Below, one piece after another: positions 1 through 13,428 of a stretch of 64,000 nucleotides of DNA. The position numbers were made by a program, and so were the translations under genes. The notes beneath the pieces are model-generated. The model did no database searches. It saw only the letters and a list, made by a program, of their open reading frames with translations, and was not told the origin of the DNA. Every line of letters begins with the position of its first letter. Position 1 is the first letter of the stretch. Source of the stretch: Eleginops maclovinus (lineage: Eukaryota; Chordata; Actinopteri; Perciformes; Eleginopidae); contig NC_086368.1 in assembly GCF_036324505.1 (NCBI RefSeq), positions 21,310,378-21,374,377 of the forward strand, read 5' to 3'.

Positions 1-3000
1 TACAGATGGTTGCGTTATATTCTACAGCCATTACATTGTGCAATAAACATTAACAACATAATGATCAGTTGAAACAATTTTACTCGTGGGACTAAAGTCC
101 GATATTGCTCACATTTCAGTGTTTGAAAGGCATCATCACTTCCTGTTGGCAGCTCTTGTTAACACAGACACACACTCTGATAACAGCATCTGCCACAACG
201 ACTAAAGGTCAACCTGTGATTGAAGTCTTTATGTGAGAGAATTCATCGGAGCCCGGGACACTGAATGATGTGTTTTGTATGCAGACAGTCGCACTGTATT
301 CCAATTGAGGCATCACACTGTGATACTGAGCCCCTAATCCGTGTTGTTCATGCTCACGACTGTGCAGGAATGTGTTCCTCATAGCAAGCAAGTGATTAGT
401 TTCTTCTTTAACGTTTCAGAATGGTATTCTGTGTCACGGACAGACAAACTCTCCATTGTAATTACACTCTGAGTCATTCCTTTTCTCCCACTTGCCAAAA
501 TTTGGTATGCTATCGCTACGGTGACCCGGCTACCATTGTAGTGTCTATGTTTCCATTTCATTTACAGCTCATCTATCCATTTATTTCCTGCTAAATCACT
601 TTACAGGCTGTTTCTCTGATGGCAGAGTAGCAAAATTAGGCAAAAAAAAGAGATCACAAACAGATTCTCTTTGTCCTCACAGGAGACTGAGTGTCTCTCG
701 TTAAACCTTGTGTATGTTGTCTAAATACAGAGGGAAATAAACAGTACACAATGAGACACAGTAAGTAAGCCATATTTGAGCCTTCGGGATTGTCAAAATG
801 GGATCAATTCAACAACAATGCATCATAAATAACATGGCAAATGAGCTATTGTCATTTCGAAAATAAACAAAATGATTAAGATGCACTTCTGGTATGTGTA
901 TAAATGATGATGCAGCGTGGATGACAAATACAGTCTAAGGTCCTTCATATCTTAAAAGGGCCTATGTTGTACATTTTAACAATAAGAATGTTAAGTCAAA
1001 AAGATAACCTTTGTTATGAGCAGACTGTTCATAAACACTACTCTTTTACTATATACATAATTCGAGTTTTACTTTGAAAGCTGTAAAATATCATTGTGAG
1101 GCTGAGGCACATCAGTCTTGTTATACGGAGAGGAAATGAGGAGCCTTTCCACTTTTGAGAGCAAACCTCTGAAGTGTCACAGTGGCTGAAGGCTGGTGAA
1201 GCTCAACCTTGCCTGACCTCGCTGCGGTGTCACACCCCCGAGATGTATGAAACCTTATATGCTGTTCACAGACCCAGAGCGAATCTTGGCTTTGCCTCAT
1301 ACACTGTGTATTGTGTTACTGTTTCCAGTGCTCACTCAACAATAAAGCAGATTCAGGATGTTTTGGGGGTTATTTAAGGTTGTCCTGTGGTTTAGTTACA
1401 CCTGTGTTTGTTCTACCGTGCCCAGGTAAAAACAAATGAACTAATGAACCAAATGTGTTGAATTGTTTCATGATTGACTCAATAACTAAAACATTTGCAA
1501 CAATGTGAGTCATTTCTGTTGCTTTTAGAAAAGAGAAAAACAACAACAAAATGTAATCAGAGACTAGTGGCATCATGAGCAGGAAAGAAATTGATATGGT
1601 ACAACTTAAGTCTACAGATTTGTTCTTATTACTCACAGTTATCAAACACCAACACCATAGTGACATACAGGTGCTTCAATTCCCCTTATCTGATTATACA
1701 CTTCATTTGGGAATGAATAGCATAATATACATAATAAATGCACATGTTACACTTCATTTGCATCTGTAGGTTACTGTAATGTGCATAAATAACAAACTAA
1801 TTAATGTCCTTTACACATTTGTTGTATCATTTCACAAGTTATAATTGTAATTAATAATGCAGGAACCACATGTTTTTGTTATATCTGCTTTACATGTCTT
1901 GTTCTGTTCTTGCTCCATCAATAATTGGACTTTCAATGAGTTTTTCCCCTTTGTGGAGTCGGCTCCATTGACATTCTCTCAGCATCCCACCATAAACCAG
2001 AGCGCTTATAAGCTTCAGAAGAACACTTTCTCAGTTGGGGATGTGTCCTACAATGAGCCTCCCAGTTTGATCAATTCCCTTTCTACTTTGTGCGTTTGTC
2101 AATGTTTTCCCTCCACCACCATTTGTTACCATTGTCTCTGCATCTGCACTCCTCTCTCAACCTTCCTCTCCCCCCCTCCAGCACCTCATCAATCTCTATT
2201 CTGCAGCACTATCTCTAAACCTGCTACAGTGCTTCCCCGCTCTTCCTCTGGTCTATCTCCTCACTCTTACCTCAGTTCTCTGGTGTTCCCTTGAGGAAAC
2301 CACTTAAAGTGTTGTTTTATTACAACTTTCAACAAGCCCTAGCTTTCCCACAACAGCTTCACACCATCTTTCACAGCAACATCCCCACAGGTAATGGTCC
2401 ATGCTTTATCTTTGTGTGGTGCCACCGTATATTAGAATGATCATAATAGTTTCATATGATGGCAACATGTTTTTTTGCTTCTGGTCTGTTAATAGAGAGC
2501 TTTTTAAATTGAGCCAGTTTGAATGTTTTTGTTAAGCTACAAAGTATAACAACATTAGTTCTAAATCAATTCTTCGCTCATCTCTTAGTCCTGTCATGAC
2601 CACTTAATTTCATCATACAAGCTTTTTTAACCACCAGGTTATAAACCAATGATCTATATAATTCAGCATTTAGTACTCATAGCACCTACTAATATTAGTA
2701 TAGGAAAAATGTACCAATGTACAATAAAAATAACACTTTGGTTTGGTCTGTAAATTCCCTCAACGTCCTTTCTTTAAAATAATGTAATTTTGTTCTTTGG
2801 TAATGTAGAGCCTATGTCTGAGTGGTGGACTCATATTCTCAGCAGGTCAGCATGACATATGTTCAATTGGTCTGCGGTGTACAGTGTGCATTTCTGAAGA
2901 ATACGGTTTCCAATAACCTGAATAATGACTTAATATTTTCTTGTGTTCAATAGTTAAGCACCTCTTCTCAAAGGGAAAGTCCTAAAAAGCTGGATGATGC

Positions 3001-6000
3001 CTCTTTAAGGGTAAAACAAACCTGACATGTTTTACATTTAAATGAAAGGATACTAAAATCATTCATAAGAAGATATGTTTTGGCTCCTAAAAATGTATTT
3101 AGCCTTTTACTAATAACACTAACATCAATATGTTTCCCGTGTAACTTGAAAGAGAAATTATCCTGCGTTTGTGAAGGTCTTCTCTGGGTCAGGGAGGGTG
3201 TGCCTTACCCCTACTTTGCAATGGATTAGTAGCGTTGGCAGGTCATTACGTACCTGGAAGCTGAGGCTATTCAGAATGTAAGCAGAGCAGTGGGCGCTCT
3301 GAAATGATCGCCTCTTTTTTACCTTTCAACGCTCATCTGTACTAATGGTGTTGTCACAGCGCTGGCATTTTTATGGCCACCTATAACACATTTGCAACGC
3401 AAACAGTGCGAGAAGGGGACTATAATTCAGGGGTTGTGAGATTCTTGCATAAAAAGTGCATACGTTAGGCACATGAGGACAGGGCAAGCTGGAAAAAAAA
3501 AATTTCAAGCGAAAATGATTTTTGCTCCAGCAGGAAAGCTGGCATGTATTTGCTGAGCCAAGTAGCTTTATGATGGGACTATGATGTACAGATAATGTAC
3601 CTCTTCTTTGCACCTCGTAAACTGGTTCACATGTGTATACACATCCTTACATACAGCATTTTATTAACTTTTCAACATCAATATAAAAACATATTAGCTG
3701 TAAGGACATGTCTTATTGAAGCAATGATCTATTATACAATTGTAAATCTAAAGGGTTAGGGTCAGTTTTAGATCCTGCACAAGAGAATCTTCAAATATGT
3801 TCCTTAAAACAAAGTTTACATTATATAAACACATCTAAATCAATTGTATTTTTATAAGTTCACCAAAGACAAGCCTTGATACATTAATTCTCATTTGGGG
3901 GTCACTCGGTGGGAACAAATGATTTACCTGCAAATGAAAACAAAGAGAAACTGCTCAAAAAGCACTGTGCTCTGAAGTTAAGACAAATCCCAACAAAACC
4001 TTTTCCTATATGCATAATGAGTTTCACAGCCTGTTCTCTGTTCTCCTTCTGTCTATTCCCAGCGGTTCCACTTAGCACATATTGCACCATTTATTTTCAT
4101 TATACTCTGACACTGTGACTACAGCCTAAAACCAGCATGTAATCATCTCAGTGCTTTCTTTGTTTGAGCCTTATGTGGTCCACAGAACGTTGGTTATTTT
4201 TATTTCATTATCCACTTATCGCACCTACAAATTGTATTTTAGAGCTCTTCATTATCATATCCATCTCATGGCATTTCATTTATTTCTAAAGTTATATAAT
4301 AAACATATTCTGATTGTCAAAGGAATAATAACAAAGAGTCAAAGCTTTACTTAGAGACAGGTTTATTTGTTTTAAGCTGGAGTTTTGCTGCAGGCTGCCG
4401 CAAAGGTAAACAATGGACAAGGTTCTTTTTTTTTTTAAGGAGTTGTTGTTTTGCTAAATTCCAGTTCATAGTCTAAACATCTTTTTTTATGAGCAGCATG
4501 GGCATGACAAATTGTGCATCTCACAATGAATAATTCATATCTCCCCAAGGCGAATATGTAATCCTGGATGTGTATGATTTCTCGCTCAGTATGAATGAAG
4601 CTTAAGCCTTTCCATCAATGCATTCTGCAGTCTGCTGCTTTCATCCTGGAGAGCACAGCCAAATCCCCAAGAACCTCTGAAGGAGCAATTACAGGACCAC
4701 AGAAATGCCAACTGTCATGCTCCTGTCAGCGATGATGGCCAGATGTGGAAGAACTGGCCTTATGTAATGCTAGTATGCTCTGCTTATTACATTACCAATT
4801 ATGCAAACATCCAAGAACAATATAGGTGATAGGTGATGCAAATAAAAACAACCCTGTTTTCTACAAGCTCATCCACTCTGTATTTCCTTGCTGTGTGGAA
4901 ACAGGTTTCAAATGTTCTATTGGATTTGGGGGAGTGAGTACTCAGGGAAACAGAGCAACATTAAGCCAGACAGAGTGCTCATTCATTTGCCCTTTACTGT
5001 TAGCCCTACAAAACTACAGCTTATATAGCTTATAAAATCTACCAGCAACAAATGTCATTTTGGCCGTTAAAGTTGATACACAAAAAGAGAAGCCTACTTA
5101 TGTCTGCCTTTGTCTGAAATCAAACCTATCTCTTAAAAATGACTAAGGATTGTAATGGTACACATCCCACGGTTGAAGACAGTACACAAATGGGTAACAT
5201 AAGGAACAAAAGAGTTCAGACACTGAAGTTCTGAGTGAAAATCCATAACCATCAACATTCAGACCTGGAACAAAACAGCCTGGCTGTCAACATACCCTGT
5301 TCTGTGTTTTATCATCACTATAAAGTTGGAACTGTACTGTTTTTTTTTTTTTACATCTTGGCACAGCACACCAGAGCCCTTGTTGTTCATAAGACACATG
5401 AATTCGCCAGAGGGGCTGTTTGGAGCACATGTCAGTTTTTGGGCAGGGAGAGATTGGCACCGCTGCACATTAAACTGTTATAAAAACCCATCTGTTAGAA
5501 GACTGATGCTGCAGCCTGTCCACTAGAACCGAGGATTGTCCCCTGAATGAGTGTGTGTTCTTGTTTATGCACAAATGTGTACTGTGGCTGTCAATTTCAA
5601 AGATTCCTCTTCCCTTGTTTAGGCACTGATTGTGAATTTGATGTGTTTTCAAAAACATATACATTTCCCCCGATGCAAAAAAATGCAAGAGAATGTTTTC
5701 ATGTTAGATCGAAAATACAATCTCCTGAACACACCGACATGATCCACAATGTTCTCACACACTGTCAATCTTGTGTCCCCAATGCATTTCAGCAACTGTG
5801 ATTGTTCAGTGTTAAACATCTCATTTCCTTTTGAAGGCAATAGCTATGTATAATAGTGTTGTCATGACAACAGGGTATGGTGATGGAATTAGGTAGCTGC
5901 ACACACACAGGCAAAATTCAAAATTGATTGACTCTGCATAATGTGCCCTGAATCACGCGCTCTCTCTTTGGGAATGCTGATGAACACAGGATGAAAGTCA

Positions 6001-7082
6001 TCAGAGAACAAACATGCTGCAGGATCCCTCACTCACTCTGGAAACCCTATCATCTTGAAAAGGTAGCAATGTCTGTTTTAGCAAGATATGTTCTTTTCTT
6101 ATGAGATATACTTCTTTCTTTTTTTTAGATAAAATACCTATAAAGTGTTTCCACATTAGTAAAACTGATTTCTCTCAGTATTCTGACAGTATGACCTGTT
6201 GGGGGTATCAATGTAAGGGGGACGGAGATGGTTGATCTGCAAAAGGATACATTCAAATGATTTACATCATACTACTCTGAGATGTGGAGTGGGTTTTACC
6301 TCACTTTATATACAGAAACTGCATGGAGATAGGAAGTGTGGTATAAAATGTCATCAACATTCTCTTGCATCAGCGGGGTTTGCTTAACACCGCTTTAAGA
6401 ATCCCCATCCCCTGAGGAAACGTTCATGTACAAGCATATTTAAATGTATCATTTAATTTCTCTCGAATTATGAAGGTACCGTACGTGGTAAGTTCAAGAG
6501 ACATCAGAGCTCCTAGAGCGGCTTCAAAAAGGCATTCACTCCATCAAATATGTATAATGATAGAAAAGTTTAAAACCTCTTCCCTCTTGACAACTTCCTT
6601 TATTATGTTATTGGTATCTCTCAAAAAACAGACCTATAAAGAACATGCTGTAGTATTTCTTGTGGCTATTCTGTTTTCTTCCATAGTTACAACAGGTTGT
6701 CCTAGCACTGAACTTGCTTAGTGCAATTGAAATTCTTAGTACAGTTTATATGAAGTGTGAACTACTCTGTCTTGCTTTAACACCCCAAACGATAACAATT
6801 AAGCCATTTACATTTGGAAAATGCACGCTATTTAGGTGGGCAAATTGAAATCGAAGAGACTGCAAATTTGTCACGTATTGCAATTCCAGAATCCACAAAC
6901 AACATGTACCATAACAGAAGTACTGAGGTTTTGAGTTCCTGTTACTACAATTTTCATATATTTGGGAAGAGCCAGGAGCCAGGTTGGATATGTTTTGGCA
7001 TATTTTTATACATATAACTTATTATCCTTGGTAAATAAATTGCTAAATCCATACTTTTTTTTGCAAGGTATTGCCATACATA
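1..7082. other. Gene-free intergenic DNA upstream of the Tc1 element
   Basis: This stretch is AT-rich, with frequent short A and T runs and stop codons in all frames. The longest open frames (for example at 1857-2294) have no family signature, no plausible splice borders and a composition driven by CT-rich DNA. I see no rRNA, tRNA or CRISPR-like structure. It is best described as unannotated intergenic sequence; distal regulatory elements cannot be excluded by eye. Confidence 0.6.
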
Positions 7083-8686
7083 CAGTGGGGCAAAAAAGTA
7101 TTTAGTCAGCCACCAATTGTGCAAGTTCTCCCATTTAAAAAGATGAGAGAGGCCTGTAATTGTTATCATAGGTACACTTCAACTATGAGAGACAAAATGA
7201 GAAAAAAAAATCCAGGAAATCACATTGTAGGATTTTTAATGAATTAATTGGTAAATTCCTCGGTAAAATAAGTATTTGGTCACCTACAAACAAGCAAGAT
7301 TTCTGGCTCTCACAGACCTGTAACTTCTTCTTTAAGAGGCTCCTCTGTCCTCCACTCGTTACCTGTATTAATGGCACCTTTTTGAACTCGTTATCAGTAT
7401 AAAAGACACCTGTCCACAACCTCAAACAGTCATACTCCAAACTCCACTATGGCCAAGACCAAAGAGCTGTCAAAGGAGACCAGAGACAAAATTGTAGACC
7501 TGCACCAGGCTGGGAAAACTGAATCTGCAATAGGTAAGCAGCTTGGTGTGAAGAAATCAACTGTGGGAGCAATTATTAGAAAATGGAAGACATACAAGAC
7601 CACTGCTAATCTCCCTCGATCTGGGGCTCCACGCAAGATCTCACCCCGTGGGGTCAAAATGATCACAAGAACGGTGAGCAAAAATCCCAGAACCACACGG
7701 AGGGACCTAGTGAATGACCTGCAGAGAGCTGGGACCAAAGTAACAGAGGCTACCATCAGTAACACACTACGCCGCCAGGGACTTAAATCCTGCAGTTCCA
7801 GACGTGTCCCCCTGCTTAAGCCAGTACATGTCCAGGCCCGTCTGAAGTTTGCTAGAGGGCATTTGGATGATCCAGAAGAGGATTGGGAGAATGTCATATG
7901 GTCAGATGAAACCAAAATAGAACTTTTTGGTAAAAACTCAACTCGTCGTGTTTGGAGGAGAAAGAATGCAGAGTTGCATCCAAAGAACACCATACCTACT
8001 GTGAAGCATGGGGGTGGAAACATCATGCTTTGGGGCTGTTTTTCGGCAAAGGGACCAGGACGACTGATCCGTGTAAAGGAAAGAATGAATGGGGCCATGT
8101 ATCGTGAGATTTTGAGTGAAAACCTCCTTCCATCAGCAAGGGCACTGAAGATGAAGCGTGGCTGGGTCTTTCAGCATGACAATGATCCCAAACACACCGC
8201 CAGGGCAACGAAGGAGTGGCTTCGTAAGAAGCATTTCAAGGTCCTGGAGTGGCCTAGCCAGTCTCCAGATCTCAACCCCATAGAAAATCTTTGGAGGGAG
8301 TTGAAAGTCCGTGTTGCCCAGCGACAGCCCCAAAACATAACTGCTTTAGAGGAGATCTGCATGGAGGAATGGGCCAAAATACCAGCAACAGTGTGTGAAA
8401 ACCTTGTGAAGACTTACAGAAAACATTTGACCTCTGTCATTGCCAACAAAGGGTATATAACAAAGTATTGAGATGAACTTTTGTTATTGACCAAATACTT
8501 ATTTTCCACAATCATTTGAAATAAATTCATTAAAAATCCTACAATGTGATTTCCTGGATTTTTTTTTCTCATTCTGTCTCTCATAGTTGAGGTGTACCTA
8601 TGATAAAAATGACAGGCCTCTCTCATCTTTTTAAATGGGAGAACTTGCACAATTGGTGGCTGACTAAATACTTTTTTGCCCCACTG
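7083..8686 (+). mobile_element. Complete Tc1/mariner element (copy A)
   Basis: A 1,604-bp element begins CAGTGGGGCAAAAAAG and ends with the reverse complement. It is flanked on both sides by TA (7081-7082 and 8687-8688), the expected Tc1/mariner target duplication. The inverted repeats are long, about 200 bp (7083-7282 and 8488-8686). Each carries an outer and an inner copy of an AAGTATTT(A/G)GTCA motif, the IR/DR layout of fish Tc1-like elements. One open transposase frame lies between the repeats. Both ends and the coding frame are intact, so this copy looks young and possibly mobilisable. It lies intergenically about 6.2 kb upstream of vstm2l exon 1. Confidence 0.97.
7449..8471 (+). CDS. 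Tc1-like transposase, intact, 340 aa
   Basis: This is the DD34E transposase of copy A, which binds the inverted repeats and catalyses cut-and-paste transposition into TA sites. The start ATG opens [10 protein letters not shown] and the frame runs uninterrupted to a TGA just inside the right inverted repeat. Residues 1-110 hold the paired-like helix-turn-helix DNA-binding region, with a GRPR-like basic linker (PRSGAPRK, residues 57-64). The catalytic triad is visible: D153 (IWSDETK), D244 (QHDNDPKH) and E279 (NPIENLW), with exactly 34 residues between D244 and E279. Length is normal for the family. No frameshift or premature stop is present, unlike copy B at 49-50.6 kb. Activity itself is inferred, not shown. 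Confidence 0.97.
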   Translation: MAKTKELSKETRDKIVDLHQAGKTESAIGKQLGVKKSTVGAIIRKWKTYKTTANLPRSGAPRKISPRGVKMITRTVSKNPRTTRRDLVNDLQRAGTKVTEATISNTLRRQGLKSCSSRRVPLLKPVHVQARLKFARGHLDDPEEDWENVIWSDETKIELFGKNSTRRVWRRKNAELHPKNTIPTVKHGGGNIMLWGCFSAKGPGRLIRVKERMNGAMYREILSENLLPSARALKMKRGWVFQHDNDPKHTARATKEWLRKKHFKVLEWPSQSPDLNPIENLWRELKVRVAQRQPQNITALEEICMEEWAKIPATVCENLVKTYRKHLTSVIANKGYITKY

Positions 8687-9450
8687 TATGATGACCACTC
8701 ATTTTCAAGAGCCGAAATATTGTATCACTGTGCAGTTTTTCATAAATGATGACTTTGGCTAGAATCATTTTCACGTTTGTTTTGTTAAATGTTGAGTAAA
8801 TACATTTCTAAGATCAGGTAGTAGGCTAACAATGTATCACATGTGTGTTTAGATGTTTGGTCAATTGACCGGCCTGGAAGTGAAAGTCGAAAAAACCTGC
8901 ACTACTGATGACAATTGGTAGAAGATTAAAAAGCACTTGACTGCAATTTGCGCCTACTGTGGTGAAATGCCAAAGGCTGCTGTGAGTAAGAGCACAGATG
9001 ATTGCATCACCTCCTGTGCAGAGAGCTCACTGTAATGAGGCCGAATTAACACTGCACTGTTTAATGGTCAGAATGGATCTTCCTTGTCCAGCTCCCAAAA
9101 GACTAGCAGGCACTGTAAGTCCACAGTTGTGGCTTGTTTAGTAAGTGACCACAAAGCTATTGACTGCTGAGTCATGAGCTTATAAAGAACAGTAATCAGG
9201 TAGAAATTGGCTCAACGTTAATTGCTATTTGACAAAAATTCTAGTTTACAAATTAGAATTTCCCCTTCACATTTGGCACCATAGTATATCTATGTGAACA
9301 CAACACACTCACCTTACCTCGATGTTCCTTTATTTATTGCATGTTCCTGTCAAGCTACATTAGCCTCAGGGGGAAGGTGTGAAGTGGAAAGGGGGTTAAT
9401 GTGCCGCACCTGCTACAGCTGGGATGTTAGTTGACATCTTTGCATTTCAG

Positions 9451-9535
9451 CCGCAGCCAGTTAAAATTGTACCAGAAATGAACAGGAGAGATTTACTGGA
9501 GCGCAAACCTGTATCCAGTGAACCAGGAAATGATG
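9451..9535 (+). other. Isolated exon-like segment, unassigned
   Basis: An 85-bp stretch is bordered by a good acceptor (TTTGCATTTCAG before 9451) and a good donor (GATG|GTAAGG at 9535/9536). Read from its first base it is open for 28 codons (starting PQPVKIVPEMNRRDLLERKP), rich in charged residues. No flanking exon of the same gene is recognisable. It could be an internal exon of an unrecognised + strand gene, an upstream vstm2l exon, a pseudo-exon or chance. I do not recognise the peptide. Confidence 0.25.
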
Positions 9536-11736
9536 GTAAGGTTTTTGCCATCATGTCATTTTTCCTGAACGGTCAGTGAGATGACAGGAAGAGACAGAGG
9601 AGAGAGGCTGGCCAACGATCTGCTTGACAGGGAAGTGATGAATTCTGTGGTGTGTGAAAATACTTTTCTCCTGTTGAGAACAAGTGTCAAGGTGTAATGT
9701 TCATGAAGGGTCTTACGTAGGTAAATGACATTGCACCAGTTGGTGCTACAAAAGATGGGTTTGACAGTTTCCAGTCTGGTGGTTTTGCAGCTGTAAATGA
9801 GGGATCATTTTTCAACCACACACGAGTTCGGTGTTGCATTTCATTTAAAAAATCATCATATAAAGGTTTTTCACTGCTGAACATCCTGCAGCTTTAGAGC
9901 CCATGCTGTTATTGTTGCATTTAAAGTGCTGCACCAGGAGAGGGATTACAAGAACGTTGTATTTATATGACATAAAAGATGGAAGCACATCTTTTTCCAG
10001 TTGTGATGCTGTGACATACCTTCGATGCACAGCAATACTAAGGCTCTGACTTATGAGTATGGTGTATTCACTCTGCTAAAGTAAGCTTTCTCCTCCACAT
10101 GACCCCTAGGAGGGTCAATTTTCTCAGAATGTAAGCCCTGCACGTCTTCACTAGGGTATGGCAACATTTTCCAGCATTTGACTCACAAAATAGCCTTTGG
10201 AGGAGATACCTGCACCACTTATATGCTAAAAAGCTTGGCCATAGCAAGTTGAGTGATATGGAGAAGACGCCTTAAGGATTTTGTAAAGAATTCAAAACAG
10301 ACTGAAAAACCAGAAATGATTGAGCCTGCAAGCAACTGCAGTCACATTTTAAGCCCTCACCTTGTGCTTTAAAGCTGTGGTTGTATGGTTTCCAGAGCTA
10401 GGAGCTTGTTTAAATATTTATGAAGAGCAGCCAGAGATCTCTGTGAACTGAACACCCAAAATATATATTGTTATTATTTGATTTGGTAAACAGTGCAATG
10501 GAAAGATTACAGAGAGTAATTTGCCAAACATACTATAATTTTCTCAACTTTATTGAAACATATGTATTAAAGTTCAAAGTAATCTAAAGGTTGATTAGCA
10601 GAAGTGAATTTCATTGAGGGACAGTAGTCAGAAATGTGCACTTGTTATTCCTGTACATCAAGTTATAACTTGAACAGCTGTGTCAATCTCATCCACTTCA
10701 CCTGGTCTCAGCTTTTTTCAGATTCTATCTTGCATTACAAAAACTATTCACTTTAAATGAGCAGCCCTCTGTGGTCAAACCGATGGTCCACCTGTTGGTA
10801 CATACCTTGGCCCTTTGCAAGTTACGCTTTAGCAACCAACATAAAGAAACAGTTTGGTAACTTAGTTGAGCTTCATAGCAATAAAGTGAATGTTGCAATT
10901 ATTAAAATGTATCTTTTGGTTTGGCTTTACTCGAACAGTGTCAATAGTTCACGCTGGGCCTAATGGCTATAAGGCTTAAAGTGACCCCAATATATTTATT
11001 TGATTTTGCTACGTATTCTTCTTTCTGTGTCTTTGTATTCACAACATATACCAAAGTCAATTTCTCGTATGTGTAAACATACTTGGGAATAAAAACAATT
11101 TTGATTCTAATATCTTAAACAGGGGAATGTGACTTGAGCAAATACAATAAATAAAGATAACCTGGGGAAAATAACGCTTTGGTATTTTTTGAATTTCTCG
11201 ACAAGTGATGTACTGGGATGATATTAAAACTGTATTAACATCTGAATCTGAAAAGTGATTAAATATTCTTACCATGCTACTGAAATTGCATCCCTAACTT
11301 CTGTTCTATTTTATTTATATGCTCATTGGGAATACACTGACAATGAAGATCAGTCGATGAGGGCCCAATGGGACTTTCTGTCAATATTTGTTTGATAAAT
11401 ATAAATATAAATTAATATGAATCTTGTCGAAAATCCCAACGGCATATTACTTTTTCATTTATCGTCATGTTAAGAGAAACTATTGTTTGCAACCTTCTTG
11501 GCTGATTGTATCAATTTGCTCAGAGAGAAGAGTGTGCTCCTCTGTTCTGCTATCTGGAAGCAGCAGGTAAAAGAGGCGGCTGAATGTGTCAAAGAGACCT
11601 CAATAAATAATGGATGTCATGAAGCTTCTGTGGAAGCTGTCGGCTTTGAAATCCACTCCCTGGTTGAGTCACACTCCCAATTCGGTCTTTTCATTTTACA
11701 TTAAACGGGCCCTGTGCTGTATAACCATCATCTCCA

Positions 11737-11739
<3 letters not shown>

Positions 11740-11825
<86 letters not shown>
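11740..11825. repeat. (CA)43 microsatellite
   Basis: An uninterrupted CA dinucleotide tract of about 86 bp. The Thr-His repeat frame it generates is not a gene. A perfect tract this long is normally highly length-polymorphic. Confidence 0.99.
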
Positions 11826-11826
<1 letters not shown>

Positions 11827-12410
11827 TCATATATACCTCATCTCTGGCTGGGGCTGCCTGAGGCAGTTAGTGCATGGGGGGTGCTGAGCCCAGAGCAGCC
11901 AGACAGGTGCTGTGTCCATCTTAGGGGCTCACGTCTGCATATATCAACTTCAATTTAACCCTTAGTGCTCCAGGCTTGAGAGCCCGGTTGACACCTATAG
12001 GAAGGGAGCAGACAGCCACACCAGCCAAGAAGAAAAATAAACAGCCTCTTTTGGACCAGGCACACAGTGAAAATTGTAGCTTTTGTCAAAGACCTCTAAG
12101 GTTAACTGGTTTTCTTTTGTAGCTGCAAATTGATTTCTGAGCTCTTCAAATGGTGCTATCTGTTCACGCTTATATGTGGAGGGAGCAGGCTTTTAGCTGT
12201 AGATATCCCAAACATCTAAACCCCAAACTAATCATGTTCCAGTATTTCTTAGACAGACAGATGACAGCAGGTTATGGCACCACATTACTCTAATAAAAAC
12301 TCATATAAACTTGGTTGAAAAACTGTTAAATGGTGCTCAAACTTTAATTAAAGAATGTTTCCAATAAAGTCTGAAATGCATGCTAGGAGCTCAACACAAG
12401 CTCTTGCACA

Positions 12411-13428
12411 TGTAGTGGGGTGCTTGTGAATGCAGTTTACGGCCCGACTCCTCCCCCAACCACTCCCCTAATTAGAGCAGGGTATAAATTGCTAGCTTTG
12501 GCTCTGCTTTCATGGTTGGTGGTACAGGTAGGCTGGCTCAAATATGATTTAATTGGTCTCAGTTACTGCTAGCATTTGTGGCTCAATTGCTGATTCCTTG
12601 CAGTTGTCCTGCTATCTATTCTTCCTGTGGTGAGTGGAGCAAAGAACCTCCATTGTTTGTATGCCTCATGGTAGACCATTTTTAACCTTATTTTACCATT
12701 GCTTTTAGTTTCACCTGCTGCTGTTTTTGTTTAGGCCATTTAACTGTTTTGGTATTTAGTTTTGTTTTGGTTTATTGCGTTTTGTTTAGCTATTTAGCCT
12801 TTAACCTTTTTGGTTTGTATTGTTTTGCTTATATTTGTCTTTATAGTTTTAGCTTTTTTTGTTTTTGTTTAACCAACTGGGATACCTCTTTGTTTAACCT
12901 TGTTTCCAGTTGTTTGTTTTTTTCTTTTCGTAAAGCTGAGTGCCCGGCACTGGGGGGTCTAGTCACCTTCACTAATTGTTTTAGGGAAGATCACTGGGGA
13001 GCATGAGTGAGTGACCAGTTTGCTGTGTGTGGTTTGCTGTGGCTGCACCTGGTGGGTATTTGGTAGCACACTAGTGTAACTTAAAGTAGCCTGCCACCCC
13101 ATTAAATGGCCTCAGCCCACCTTAGTTTTGGTTTGTTTTCTTATGTAGACTATTAAATGTTACATTTTAGATACAGATTTTAATCCCATCCTATCATTAA
13201 GATAATTTCAAAACTGATTAATCCATGTTTTATAAACAACGATTTCATCTTCCAGCCATGTTTCCTGATGTTTCTTTTTTTTAGATTTATACTTAATAAA
13301 AATAACTATTTTGAAACGTGTCTCTGCCCCTCATTTGAGAACGCGTGTCCTGATCTTTTTGTGTTTATCTTGAGGTGCAAGACCCTAGGTTTATTATAAT
13401 TTAAACTTAAACACACCACCCTGCTACA
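12411..13428 (+). mobile_element. Solo LTR of an LTR retrotransposon
   Basis: A 1,018-bp segment begins TGTAGTGGGGTG and ends CACCCTGCTACA. These are near-perfect inverted termini in the TG...CA form of retroviral-type LTRs. It is flanked by a direct 4-bp duplication CACA (12407-12410 and 13429-13432). Inside are a TATA box (TATAAATT, 12483-12490) about 70 bp from the left end and a polyadenylation signal (AATAAA, 13295-13300) about 130 bp before the right end, the U3-R-U5 order expected on the + strand. No second LTR and no gag/pol sequence is present, so this is most simply the product of LTR-LTR recombination. The short open frame at 12749-13006 inside it is not a gene. Superfamily is not determined; a 4-bp duplication leaves several options. 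Confidence 0.75.

Larger units (their letters stand above)
8689..12406. other. Intergenic DNA between Tc1 copy A and the solo LTR
   Basis: No gene could be supported here. The stretch contains one isolated exon-like segment (9451-9535) and the long CA tract (11740-11825), both listed separately. Otherwise it is AT-rich sequence with no recognisable coding or RNA feature. Confidence 0.55.

Noticed and set aside
1857..2294. 145-codon + strand open frame
   Set aside because: CT-rich composition, no conserved motif, no plausible promoter or splice borders; treated as chance.
7430..8098. 222-codon frame antisense to the Tc1 transposase, and its counterpart at 49588-50292
   Set aside because: Both are shadows of the transposase coding sequence on the opposite strand, seen in both copies only because the copies are nearly identical.
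11610..11861. Open frame with a long Thr-His repeat
   Set aside because: It is the (CA)43 microsatellite read in one frame.
12749..13006. 85-codon hydrophobic open frame
   Set aside because: Lies in a T-rich part of the solo LTR; the apparent membrane protein is an effect of poly-T tracts.
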